Shown here piece by piece: positions 8,695-16,345 of a stretch of 64,000 bases of DNA. Position 1 is the stretch's first letter. Each line of letters starts with the position of its first letter. The DNA lies in NCBI GenBank assembly GCA_023392125.1, contig JAEVZS010000033.1, positions 62,001 to 126,000 on the forward strand, given 5' to 3'. This DNA comes from Bacteroidota bacterium (GTDB taxonomy: Bacteria; Bacteroidota; Bacteroidia; Cytophagales; Cytophagaceae). Position numbers and translations under genes: made by a program. The notes beneath the pieces are model-generated. The model saw nothing but the letters and a program-made list of their open reading frames with translations. It did not search any database and was not told where the DNA came from.

Positions 8695-8838
8695 TTACCT
8701 ATTATAATTTTTGCCCTTTTTAGCTTTTTTAGGCTTTGGGGTTCCCCAGTTTTCCTTATGAAACTTACCTGACCAGCCAACACTGCAGGAACTGCTAAGA
8801 AATCCGGCAATAATAAATAGAATGAGTAGCTTTTTCAT
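8695..8838 (-). CDS. 47-residue lipoprotein-like peptide
   Basis: An ATG at 8838 opens a 47-codon frame ending in TAA at 8695-8697. The protein begins MKKLLILFIIAGF followed by LSSSC, a good lipobox with Cys18. The mature part is only about 30 residues, is very basic, and ends in a Lys-rich tail (KPKKAKKGKNYNR). This layout, a lipid-anchored basic tail, supports a real small secreted lipoprotein, probably exposed to the periplasm or surface. No family or role is recognised. It is convergent with the upstream exonuclease gene, with a terminator hairpin between them. Confidence 0.7.
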   Translation of the reverse strand: MKKLLILFIIAGFLSSSCSVGWSGKFHKENWGTPKPKKAKKGKNYNR

Positions 8839-8905
8839 AGTTTAAACTTTGCAAGAAGACAAATTTAACACTTTAAACAGGAAAATTCTACGAAAATATT
8901 GTAAT

Positions 8906-8938
8906 CTTTTGGATTTTATATAAAAAGAATCCCAAAAG
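8906..8938 (-). terminator. Possible terminator downstream of the Hsp20-like gene
   Basis: CTTTTGGATT (8906-8915) pairs with AATCCCAAAAG (8928-8938) with one bulged base. It lies 80 bp beyond the stop of the minus-strand Hsp20-like gene, with a moderately T-rich tail on that strand. The bulge and distance make it weak. Confidence 0.35.
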
Positions 8939-9017
8939 CACATTTTCTTCCTCTTTCACAATAACAAAAGCACCGCCTCTTTATCAGACATCATCAGAAA
9001 CCGGCAGACAACACGGC

Positions 9018-9422
9018 TTAGATTTGTTTAACCTGTATCTGACGGATTTTGTTTGGCAGCATTCTCTTTGCCGGCAAGATCACTCTTAAAACTCTTTCTT
9101 CATAAAAAGCTTCAATATTTTCAACATCCACAAAATCCGGAATTGCTGTTTTATGGACAAACCGCGGAACAGAGTTCCCGTTTTTCCATGTGGCAGATTC
9201 ATTTATGTACGAATTATGCACTAGCAAAAGTAATTCACTATCCTTTACAAACACCTGATACGCCTCCGGACTGACTCCGGCAATATGCAGGGTCAGTATT
9301 AGATTATTTCCGGATTGCATTGATTTCAATACAGGCACTGAAGCTCCCCCGCCGATGGTATTCATTCCGTCTGCCTGCTTCAGCAGACTTCTGAGAAGTT
9401 TTTTATTATCTAGTATATTCAT
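9018..9422 (-). CDS. Hsp20/alpha-crystallin-like small heat shock protein
   Basis: This 134-residue protein looks like a divergent alpha-crystallin domain: 'LILTLHIAGVSPEAYQVFVKDSELLLLV' (about 40-68) is the typical strand-turn-strand with the 'V.PE..+V.V.D..L.+' pattern, and 'VENIEAFYEERVLRVILPAKR' (about 100-120) matches the closing 'A.YE.GVL.V.LPK' strand. These proteins hold unfolded clients in the cytoplasm. The frame is open to 9560, but the ATG at 9422 is preceded by AGAGGAAAA and gives a sensible N-terminus, so the start is placed there. It lacks a clear C-terminal I-x-I motif, though 'IRQIQVKQI' has IQV. It is divergent from the TerB-like gene. Confidence 0.7.
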   Translation of the reverse strand: MNILDNKKLLRSLLKQADGMNTIGGGASVPVLKSMQSGNNLILTLHIAGVSPEAYQVFVKDSELLLLVHNSYINESATWKNGNSVPRFVHKTAIPDFVDVENIEAFYEERVLRVILPAKRMLPNKIRQIQVKQI

Positions 9423-9617
9423 TTTTCCTCTGGTTTCAATCCTATAGAAACAATTGCTATTCCACAAGAGAAAACAAGACATTATGTCTGCACAACAATA
9501 TAAAACCATTACAATAGTGACATTTTGACTTGAAAAAGCTAATAAAAATGATTTTTCCACATTTGCTATCTCCGGCTCTGCTCCTCACGTATACACTACA
9601 AACATTCTTCTAATCAG

Positions 9618-9992
9618 ATGAAAAAGCGGAAGAAACTAAGACATTTATGCCATTTAAGAAATCTCCTGATGGTCGCCATGGCCGATGGTAATCTGACCCA
9701 GAAAGAAAAGGAATTTCTTGAGGAAAAAGCTGGCGCATACAATGTAAGCCCCCAAAAGCTCCGTGAAATGCGCCGGAATCCGGATAAAATAAAAATGATA
9801 TTCCCGCAGGACCTGGGAGACAGGCTTCAGCTTCTGTATGAGTTGGCAGAAATGGCTCTGATTGACCATGTAACTTCACCCGAAGAGATTGAAACTTGCC
9901 GTAGTATTGCCACAAAAATGGACATTATTCCCGAATCTGTTGATCAGATTCTGCGGGATTTGGGAAAGAGAACTTCAAGCGCTCCAACCTAA
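9618..9992 (+). CDS. TerB-like domain protein
   Basis: This 124-residue soluble helical protein resembles the TerB/DjlA-N fold: 'NLLMVAMADGNLTQKEKEFLEEKA' (about 15-38) is the usual 'l..ia.aDG.i...E...l' start, and 'YELAEMALIDHVTSPEEIETCRSIATKM' repeats the acidic signature in the second half. TerB-like domains are linked to metal binding and stress or tellurite response, but free-standing ones are mostly uncharacterised. There is no signal peptide or membrane segment, so it should act in the cytoplasm. It starts with ATG at 9618 right after an in-frame stop region and lies 65 bp before a small membrane peptide gene on the same strand. Confidence 0.7.
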   Translation: MKKRKKLRHLCHLRNLLMVAMADGNLTQKEKEFLEEKAGAYNVSPQKLREMRRNPDKIKMIFPQDLGDRLQLLYELAEMALIDHVTSPEEIETCRSIATKMDIIPESVDQILRDLGKRTSSAPT

Positions 9993-10056
9993 TGCACTAA
10001 TGTGGAGATTTCTCTGTTTAGAATATAGACAAGAAGTAAAAGAAAGGAGTGTGGGG

Positions 10057-10209
10057 ATGAGTGGTTTCTTATATTTTATTGCTATCCTGTTGATAATAGG
10101 ATGGATCGTAGGTCTCACTGCATTTGATGCAGGAGGACTTATTCATATATTATTGGTTCTGGCTATTATCGCCGTGTTGTTCAGATTGATCAGAGGACGT
10201 TCGATATAG
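10057..10209 (+). CDS. lmo0937-family small membrane protein
   Basis: This 50-residue protein is almost all membrane: two hydrophobic segments (about 4-20 and 28-42) separated by 'AFDAGGLIHILL' and ending in RLIRGRSI. That pattern matches the small lmo0937-type membrane proteins, common in Bacteroidota and Firmicutes, of unknown role and often stress-related. A longer frame upstream exists, but the ATG at 10057 follows a strong AAAGGAG (10043-10049), which decides the start. A clean intrinsic terminator follows 19 bp after the stop. Confidence 0.75.
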   Translation: MSGFLYFIAILLIIGWIVGLTAFDAGGLIHILLVLAIIAVLFRLIRGRSI

Positions 10210-10227
10210 GTTCCTATTACCAGATTC

Positions 10228-10255
10228 AGGCTGCTACGCGCAGCCTTCTTTTTTT
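10228..10255 (+). terminator. Intrinsic terminator
   Basis: AGGCTGC (10228-10234) pairs with GCAGCCT (10240-10246) around a 5-nt loop and is followed by a run of seven T. It ends the transcript of the small membrane protein gene and isolates the radical SAM gene. A TAATTTTG motif that could be a Bacteroidota -7 element (10255-10262) starts in the T-run. Confidence 0.85.
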
Positions 10256-10308
10256 AATTTTGTTCGGATTAAATAATAAATTCACACAGGAATACTCTAT
10301 ATACAGCA

Positions 10309-11295
10309 GTGAGGCTTATTAAACACCCCGTTTTATGTAATTACTATGTGACCTATCGGTGCAATGCCAGTTGTTCCTTTTGTGATATATGGGAAAGACC
10401 ATCTCCTTATGCTTCCCCTGATATCGTTTCCAGGAATCTCAGAGATCTGAAAAAGCTGGGAGTGAAAGTTATTGATTTTACCGGGGGTGAACCTCTTCTG
10501 CACAGACAAATAGACCAGCTGCTAAGCATGGCGCAGGAGGCCGGTTTTATTACAACCCTTACCACCAACACTCTTCTGTATCCTAAATGGGCCGAACGCC
10601 TGAGAGGTCTGGTTAATATGTTGCATTTCTCGCTTGATTCTTCAAACCAGGAGCGGCATGACCGGTCAAGAGGGGTAGCCTGCTATGACACCCTGATTGA
10701 ATCCATTAAAATAGCAAAAAGCATCGGTGAAAGACCTGACATACTTTTTACCACCGGAAAAGACTCTGTCAATGAATTGGAAGAAGTTTACCATTCGATC
10801 TGCTTGCCAAACAATCTGGTATTAATTATTAATCCGCTTTTTGAATATAACACCAAAGGCTCCCTTGACCAACTGGATGAGGAATCTATCAGGTATCTGA
10901 AAAAAAAATGGATCGGGAAAAAAAATGTATATCTCAACCGGGCTTTTCTTGATCTGCGTCTGGAAGGTGGTAACAATATCCATGATCCGGTATGTAAAGC
11001 TGCATCAAGCACTATTGTCATCTCACCAGACAATAAACTGGTATTACCATGTTACCACCTGGGCAAACAAGAATTTGATATTGAGGATAATTTGTTTTCC
11101 TTGTATAACTCCAGTCAGGTTAAAGCAGTAATCAATCAGGAAGGACGATTACCCGAATGTGAAGGCTGTGTCATCAACTGTTATATGCAACCATCATTTG
11201 CCGTCAACATGAACCGATATTGGTTTAAAGCCCTGCCAAGCACTATCAAATACAATCTTATAAAAGGCACCTGGCGCCACCTTAGCCTTACTTAA
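10309..11295 (+). CDS. Radical SAM enzyme with SPASM-like C-terminus
   Basis: This 328-residue enzyme has the radical SAM CxxxCxxC motif (C18, C22, C25 in YRCNASCSFCDIW) that binds the SAM-cleaving 4Fe-4S cluster, followed by 'DFTGGEPLLH' (the GGE motif) and 'MLHFSLDSS'. The C-terminal third carries more cysteines: one before 'ISPDNKLVLPCYH' and a CEGCVINC cluster, like a SPASM or twitch domain holding an extra cluster. Such enzymes often modify peptides or act in cofactor synthesis, but no precursor peptide is seen here. The start is GTG at 10309. It is convergent with cas6 with only 6 bp between stops. The substrate is unknown. Confidence 0.85.
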   Translation: MRLIKHPVLCNYYVTYRCNASCSFCDIWERPSPYASPDIVSRNLRDLKKLGVKVIDFTGGEPLLHRQIDQLLSMAQEAGFITTLTTNTLLYPKWAERLRGLVNMLHFSLDSSNQERHDRSRGVACYDTLIESIKIAKSIGERPDILFTTGKDSVNELEEVYHSICLPNNLVLIINPLFEYNTKGSLDQLDEESIRYLKKKWIGKKNVYLNRAFLDLRLEGGNNIHDPVCKAASSTIVISPDNKLVLPCYHLGKQEFDIEDNLFSLYNSSQVKAVINQEGRLPECEGCVINCYMQPSFAVNMNRYWFKALPSTIKYNLIKGTWRHLSLT

Positions 11296-11301
11296 GTTCT
11301 G

Positions 11302-12084
11302 TCATACAATTTCCACACATCCGAAGCCTGTACTGTTTTTTTCTCCAAAGCCACTGTAATATCCTATTTCCTGGAGCAAAGGAGAAGCCCGTAATTCAAA
11401 TTTAAATTCATACCCACGTACTCTGGTTTCATCCCGGGTAAATGATTTAATAGAGATCAGACGGGATTTCGGTTCAGACAAAAGACTAAACCCGGACTCC
11501 TCCTCCGGAACCGCCTGCAATGATTTGTTGCCGTGTAGCAATGGCATCGACTTAAGCTTGCCAATGAGATTTGCAAAAAGCAGGCTTTCATATTCTCTGT
11601 CCGAAGGGCTTATATATTGTGCATGCCGCTCTCCATGAATACTTACACACATAGGGGACAACGTACGGTAAACCATTCTTTCGGTAAATATGGGCGCAGA
11701 CTCTGACTCAATGCGGCTTACACAAAAATCGACATTGCTGATCTTGTCTCCGATCGAAAACTGCTGATTCAGGAACAATCCTTTAATAAAGTTTTCTGCG
11801 GCTTTGTCTACCATAAAGCTGATTTGCAATACAGCGTGCTTGCCGATAATTTCAATACGCCCGTGCTGCTTATGGATCCTGAAAGGACGTAAGTCAAGAT
11901 TCGAAAAAGTAAAAAGTTTGAATGACTTTGTGCCAGATTGAAAAGCACTTCCATGCAGAAAATTACTAAAATCCGTATCGGCCATGGATATCACCTTGTA
12001 TATCCAGGAGGAAAGCTCATACTGATAATTAAATGGTAAAAAGTTTTTCTTACCGGTTCTTTCAAGGACTAAACTAAAACGCAT
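11302..12084 (-). CDS. cas6: Orphan CRISPR endoribonuclease Cas6
   Basis: This 260-residue protein has the Cas6 RAMP pattern. The N-terminus 'LPFNYQYELSSWIYKVI' matches the typical 'lPlnyqy.ls..iY' start, and 'LHGSAFQ...KSFKLFTFS' holds the usual catalytic region. Tyr29, His44 and a Lys at 53 or 56 match the spacing of the Tyr-His-Lys triad known from Pyrococcus Cas6. The C-terminus is the glycine-rich RNA-binding loop (GYYSGFGEKNSTGFGCVEIV). Cas6 cuts CRISPR transcripts within repeats. No other cas gene and no array is present in the window, so it either serves arrays elsewhere or has taken another RNA-processing role. It faces the radical SAM gene. Confidence 0.85.
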   Translation of the reverse strand: MRFSLVLERTGKKNFLPFNYQYELSSWIYKVISMADTDFSNFLHGSAFQSGTKSFKLFTFSNLDLRPFRIHKQHGRIEIIGKHAVLQISFMVDKAAENFIKGLFLNQQFSIGDKISNVDFCVSRIESESAPIFTERMVYRTLSPMCVSIHGERHAQYISPSDREYESLLFANLIGKLKSMPLLHGNKSLQAVPEEESGFSLLSEPKSRLISIKSFTRDETRVRGYEFKFELRASPLLQEIGYYSGFGEKNSTGFGCVEIV

Positions 12085-12372
12085 AGCTAAAAAAGTTGGA
12101 TTAGGTATTGTTCATCACTAAATTTGACTAAGTGGCAAACATTCTCTGATTAAGGCCTTAAATTCATAAAATTCCTGTTTTTATCAAAATTTCAATTAAA
12201 AATTGTTTAAGGTTCGTGGAGACATAAATACAGTTTGTCTACTTGTATGAGTTGTTCGTTATAAACAAGAGGCAATCTTCCATACATTTTTCCCTGAAAA
12301 AACAGGAGAAAGTCATACATTAAGTGTACAGTTCGTACTTTCCTGATTAGCCTCTGCAAAACGTTGTAGTAT

Positions 12373-13053
12373 ATGAATATACTTATTGTTGAAGATGAAA
12401 CGAATGTTGCCTCATTCATACACCGGGGACTGAGTGAGGAAGGGTATAATCCAAGTCTTGCAATGGACGGACAGACAGCCCTCGATATGATTCTGAATCA
12501 TCAGTACGATGTCCTGATTCTTGATATTATGCTGCCCGGTATGAATGGCATGGATTTGTGCCGGAAAATCCGGGCGATGGGAATCGAGGTACCGGTAATT
12601 ATGCTCACTGCCCTGGGTGCCACCGAGAATATTGTATCCGGACTACAAACCGGCGCCGATGATTATCTGGTAAAACCGTTTAAGTTCGCTGAGTTGCTGG
12701 CACGAATAGAAGCTGTAGTACGCAGAAGTACAAAAAACCCCAATTCCGGGAAACTGCTTTTAATTGATTCTCTTGAAATTGACACACTCGCAAAAATCGT
12801 AAAAAGAGAGGGCATTATAATAAATCTTACCGCAACAGAATACAAACTACTGGAATATCTGGCGATCAACAGAGGAATAGTATTAAGCAGAGAACAGATT
12901 CTGGGAAATGTCTGGGACATTAACTTCGATATGAATACCAATGTAGTAGATGTATATATAAATTATCTGCGGAAAAAGATAGATAAAAACTTCAGCACAA
13001 AATTGATTCATACGATCGTTGGAATGGGATATACACTACGCAAAAATCAATGA
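12373..13053 (+). CDS. OmpR/PhoB-family response regulator
   Basis: This 226-residue regulator has a receiver domain (1-120) with the acidic pocket E8/D9, phospho-acceptor D51 in LILDIMLPGMNG, a Thr in 'MLTALG' and Lys in 'DDYLVKPF', then a winged-helix DNA-binding domain (about 130-224) with 'LTATEYKLLEYLAINRG' and 'VDVYINYLRKKI...HTIVGMGY'. It should bind tandem direct repeats when phosphorylated. It overlaps the sensor kinase by 4 bp (ATGA), so the two are translated together. A plausible target is the set of 11-bp-phased repeats at 14437-14477. The 288-bp gap upstream, shared with cas6, shows no CRISPR repeat and no clear operator. Confidence 0.92.
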   Translation: MNILIVEDETNVASFIHRGLSEEGYNPSLAMDGQTALDMILNHQYDVLILDIMLPGMNGMDLCRKIRAMGIEVPVIMLTALGATENIVSGLQTGADDYLVKPFKFAELLARIEAVVRRSTKNPNSGKLLLIDSLEIDTLAKIVKREGIIINLTATEYKLLEYLAINRGIVLSREQILGNVWDINFDMNTNVVDVYINYLRKKIDKNFSTKLIHTIVGMGYTLRKNQ

Positions 13054-14432
13054 AACTACGGAATCGAATAACCTTGACTTTTGTAGCCATCTCTGCCGGC
13101 ACATTTTTTCTGATGAGTATTTTCATCTACATTCTGGCTTCGCATTTTACGAATGAGAGTTTTTATGTTCGCCTCAAAGCCAGAGCATCGCTGGCAGCAA
13201 AACATTATGGAGAAGAAGATGAAAAAGCTTTACCTATATATGAAGAGGTTAGAAAAGAGCATCTTCTTCCATTACTTGATGAACAGGATTTCCTGTTTCC
13301 ATATGATTCTATTCAGTATTTTATCAGATCTGCCACCGGATCAAAACTTCCCACCTCATTCTACAAAAACCTTCAAAGCAGAGGCTATGCCGAATACAAC
13401 CGAAAAGACAGGCAATATGCCGGAATGATAAGAAAAGGGAAACAAGGGGATATTGTTGTAATAGTTTCTGCCATTGACGAGGCAGGCGGCTATATGCTTT
13501 CTTCTCTTAAAAAAGCCCTCTCAGTAGGCTGTATTCTGAGCTCCACATTAATCTTTGCGGGCGGTATCTTTTACTCTCGCAAAGTATTAGATCCTGTTGC
13601 ACGCATAATAGGTGAAGTAAACAACATCGGTGCCTCAAATCTTCATCTGAGACTTGAAACAGGAAATAACAATAAAGATGAGCTGTCACAACTGGCTACC
13701 ACCTTTAACCACATGCTGGACAGACTGGAAGCTTCTTTTGAGATGCAGAGCAATTTTGTCAACAATGCCTCTCATGAACTTAAAACCCCGCTAACAACCT
13801 TGCTCGGTGAATCAGAGATTATTTTGCGCCATCCCAGATCATGTGAAGAATATGTCAGGTCTATTACAGTAATTCAGAAAGAAGCAGAACGATTAAATGA
13901 AATTCTGTCCAGTCTTCTTCGAATGTCTCAAATAGGTTTTGACGGCAATAAGCTATTGTTTGAAAATGTCCGCTTTGATGATCTGATCATGCTCGTAAAA
14001 AGAAATCTTGATATGCGTATACCGGACAACAAAGTGTCCATAGAATGGGAAAATTTTCCGGTCAATGGAGATCAGCTGTTCATTACCGTAAACCGGACCT
14101 GGATCAAGCTTGCACTTTATAATATTATCCAGAACAGTATAAAATATTCCAATAACGATGAAGTGAAAGTTGTACTTTCTGAAAACCCGGAAACACTTGA
14201 AATCAAAATCACAGACAAAGGAATCGGCATCCCGGCCCAGGACCTGGTCCATGTATTCGAACCATTTTTCCGTGGCAGTAATACTGCTCACTTCGAGGGT
14301 CATGGAATAGGGTTGCCACTGTCTTTAAAAATAATCAGGCTCCACAAAGGAAAGATCAGCGTAAGTTCGGAAAAGAATAAGGGAACAAGCGTAATCATCA
14401 CCTTTCCGAAGGAAGGAATAAGAAGTTCTTAA
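13050..14432 (+). CDS. Sensor histidine kinase
   Basis: This 460-residue kinase has an N-terminal membrane helix (about 8-30), a periplasmic region of about 125 residues, a second helix (about 157-175), a HAMP-like linker, the dimerisation/phosphoacceptor motif 'NNASHELKTPLTTLLGE' near residue 240, and a HATPase domain with 'NIIQNSIKYSNN' (N box), 'ITDKGIGIPAQD' (G1) and 'GHGIGLPL' (G2). It is the partner of the response regulator, with start and stop overlapping. The periplasmic part has no domain I recognise, so the signal is unknown. The next genes downstream on the same strand, a universal stress protein and a bestrophin channel, suggest an ion or envelope stress signal, which is inference. 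Confidence 0.92.
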   Translation: MKLRNRITLTFVAISAGTFFLMSIFIYILASHFTNESFYVRLKARASLAAKHYGEEDEKALPIYEEVRKEHLLPLLDEQDFLFPYDSIQYFIRSATGSKLPTSFYKNLQSRGYAEYNRKDRQYAGMIRKGKQGDIVVIVSAIDEAGGYMLSSLKKALSVGCILSSTLIFAGGIFYSRKVLDPVARIIGEVNNIGASNLHLRLETGNNNKDELSQLATTFNHMLDRLEASFEMQSNFVNNASHELKTPLTTLLGESEIILRHPRSCEEYVRSITVIQKEAERLNEILSSLLRMSQIGFDGNKLLFENVRFDDLIMLVKRNLDMRIPDNKVSIEWENFPVNGDQLFITVNRTWIKLALYNIIQNSIKYSNNDEVKVVLSENPETLEIKITDKGIGIPAQDLVHVFEPFFRGSNTAHFEGHGIGLPLSLKIIRLHKGKISVSSEKNKGTSVIITFPKEGIRSS

Positions 14433-14436
14433 TTTT

Positions 14437-14477
14437 ATTCTAATGAAATTCTAATTCCGTACTAAACCAATTTTAAT
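14437..14477 (+). promoter_or_regulatory. 11-bp-phased direct repeats, candidate response-regulator site
   Basis: Four 8-bp elements start every 11 bp: ATTCTAAT at 14437, ATTCTAAT at 14448, GTACTAAA at 14459 (5 of 8 match) and ATTTTAAT at 14470 (7 of 8). OmpR/PhoB regulators bind tandem direct repeats with about one helical turn between them. The site begins 5 bp after the kinase stop and lies 163 bp upstream of the universal stress gene. That the upstream regulator binds here is inference. Confidence 0.5.
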
Positions 14478-14639
14478 GAGGAGTCGGATAAAAACAACAA
14501 CAACCTCATAATCAGACAAAAAATACATAGGCACATCGGTGAAATTTTAATAAACATCTAATGCAGCCTTAAGGCCCCTGTAATGGCATTTTCGGTTATT
14601 TGTAATAGCAATTAACTATAAACTAACCGATCCAGAGCC

Positions 14640-15350
14640 ATGTTGAGTATACTGATTCCAAACGATTACTCCAACAATACTATCCAGGCAGTAAAAGCCG
14701 CCTGCTTTCTTGCAGGGAAAAAACCGCTGACAATTACACTCCTGCATTGTGTTCCGATTTCAGATTCAATAACTGAATTATTGTACCTGCCATCAATCAA
14801 TATACAACAGGAGAAGCAGAATCTCTTTCATTCTAAAATTCAGGACCTGAAAGAAAGTGGCGGGAACTGCCCGATAGAAATACGCTACTTATTTCAATAT
14901 GGCATCTCCGGGCCAATTCTTGAACAGATAGTAGAGCAAAACAATATCCAGCTGGGCATTATGCCTCTTAGTAACAAGGCAGAATCATTATTGCATAACA
15001 GAGACCTGAAGGATGCTATGCATACTATTCAGTGCCCTGTGCTGTTTCTTCCTGAATATTTTGATTTCAGTAATGCATCCAACGTAGTTGTCTTCTTGAA
15101 AAACAACATTTCATTCAAAGGTCGTCTTCTGAGAACCGTACGTCAATTATTAGGCAGAAAATCTGAACCTGCCATGTTTTCAGGCAACTTATTCTCTCTT
15201 GCAGGGGAAAACCGACAGGTTCATCTTCCGGCATGCTTTATTGAGAACAAGATAAAACTGGATTATCGGCTCGATAATAAAACCAAAATTCACCAATACC
15301 TGCAAGATCAGAAACAGTCCGAAGTGGCTTTGCTGGCAGTATCACATTAA
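14640..15350 (+). CDS. Universal stress protein-like, tandem with degenerate second half
   Basis: This 236-residue cytoplasmic protein starts with a UspA-like half: 'LIPNDYSNNTIQAVKAACFLA' as the first strand and helix, 'TLLHCVPI' as the next strand, then 'GISGPILEQIVEQNNIQLGIMPLS' and 'IQCPVLFLPEYFDFS' as the conserved end of a Usp domain (about 1-140). The ATP-binding G-2x-G-9x-G(S/T) motif is not clear, so this may be a non-ATP-binding type. The last ~95 residues look like a decayed second Usp domain. It is followed at 27 bp by a bestrophin-type channel gene, probably in one operon, and is preceded by the phased repeats that may link it to the two-component system. Confidence 0.75.
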   Translation: MLSILIPNDYSNNTIQAVKAACFLAGKKPLTITLLHCVPISDSITELLYLPSINIQQEKQNLFHSKIQDLKESGGNCPIEIRYLFQYGISGPILEQIVEQNNIQLGIMPLSNKAESLLHNRDLKDAMHTIQCPVLFLPEYFDFSNASNVVVFLKNNISFKGRLLRTVRQLLGRKSEPAMFSGNLFSLAGENRQVHLPACFIENKIKLDYRLDNKTKIHQYLQDQKQSEVALLAVSH

Positions 15351-15377
15351 GAGCACCAAACCATTAACCGAAAGATT

Positions 15378-16292
15378 ATGCTACTGAAAAAAAACATACC
15401 AATAAAGTACGTTTTTTCCAAAATCAAATACGAACTCGTTTTTATAACGGTATATGCTATTGTTGTAGGTTTTATTGACAAACACCTCCAACTAAACAAT
15501 ATTTCCGTGGCAACAGGAGTACCTATGATTCTGGGTACAATCATTTCTCTTCTGCTGGCTTTCAGATCGAATCAGGCATACGATCGCTGGTGGGAAGCAA
15601 GAATTATCTGGGGTGCTATAGTCAATGACTCCAGATCGCTTGCCCGTATCGTATTGTCTTTTATTGAAGACAGAGATTTCAGCGTTGAAAAACATAATTT
15701 TAAAGAGCGTTTTGTGAAACGTCAGATAGCCTGGGCCTATAGCCTGGGTAACGCACTCCGAAATCAGAATCCTTTAAAAAACGTAAACAACCTTCTGTCT
15801 GAAAAGGATATTAACATTGTCAGTCAGTATGACAACGTTCCCAATGCACTTCTGTTTCTTCACAGCATGGACATAAAGTATGCTTATGAAAAACAATGGA
15901 TAAATTCCTATCAGCAAGTTGAAATTGAAACGACCCTGAGCAGGCTTTGTGACTCACTTGGCAAGTGTGAACGTATAAAGAATACTGTTTTTCCAACCAC
16001 TTACAGTATGTATATCAATTTTACTCTGTGGATCTTCATTCTTGTCTTCCCGTTTGCACTGACAAGTTATTTCGGACTATTCGAAATTCCATTGATGATT
16101 GCCATATCTTCTGCATTACTTCTTATAGAAAAAATGGCAATTCATTTGCAGGATCCATTTGAAAATAAACCAACAGATATTCCTGTTACGGCAATTGCTT
16201 TAAATATAGAGAAGAATCTCAGGCATATGCTTAATGAAACTCCTCAGCCTGTTGTGCCGAAGAGTTCAGTGAATGACTTTTATCTAATGTGA
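15378..16292 (+). CDS. Bestrophin-family channel protein
   Basis: This 304-residue membrane protein carries the bestrophin signature 'LLLAFRSNQAYDRWWEARIIWG' (about 61-80) after two N-terminal hydrophobic segments, and 'NAMEHIQ'-type sequence is replaced here by 'LLLIEKMAIHLQDPFENKPTDIPV' near 255-275, which is the usual family end with its acidic D-P-F motif. Two more membrane segments lie at about 215-255. Bestrophins form pentameric ion channels in the inner membrane; animal ones carry chloride and studied bacterial ones carry cations. Length is typical. It follows the universal stress gene by 27 bp and ends in a terminator shared with the convergent cysteine desulfurase gene. Confidence 0.9.
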   Translation: MLLKKNIPIKYVFSKIKYELVFITVYAIVVGFIDKHLQLNNISVATGVPMILGTIISLLLAFRSNQAYDRWWEARIIWGAIVNDSRSLARIVLSFIEDRDFSVEKHNFKERFVKRQIAWAYSLGNALRNQNPLKNVNNLLSEKDINIVSQYDNVPNALLFLHSMDIKYAYEKQWINSYQQVEIETTLSRLCDSLGKCERIKNTVFPTTYSMYINFTLWIFILVFPFALTSYFGLFEIPLMIAISSALLLIEKMAIHLQDPFENKPTDIPVTAIALNIEKNLRHMLNETPQPVVPKSSVNDFYLM

Positions 16293-16305
16293 TGATTGGA
16301 GTTTG

Positions 16306-16345
16306 TTAATAAAAAAGGGAGTTTATATAACTCCTTTTTTATTAA
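16306..16345. terminator. Bidirectional terminator
   Basis: An A-run plus GGGAGTT (16312-16323) pairs with AACTCC plus a T-run (16329-16340), with a G-T wobble. It lies between the convergent bestrophin and cysteine desulfurase genes and overlaps the stop codon of the latter (16342-16344). Confidence 0.8.

Noticed and set aside
12085..12372. Possible CRISPR array beside cas6
   Set aside because: No 25-40 bp unit recurs in this gap or in the gaps around it.
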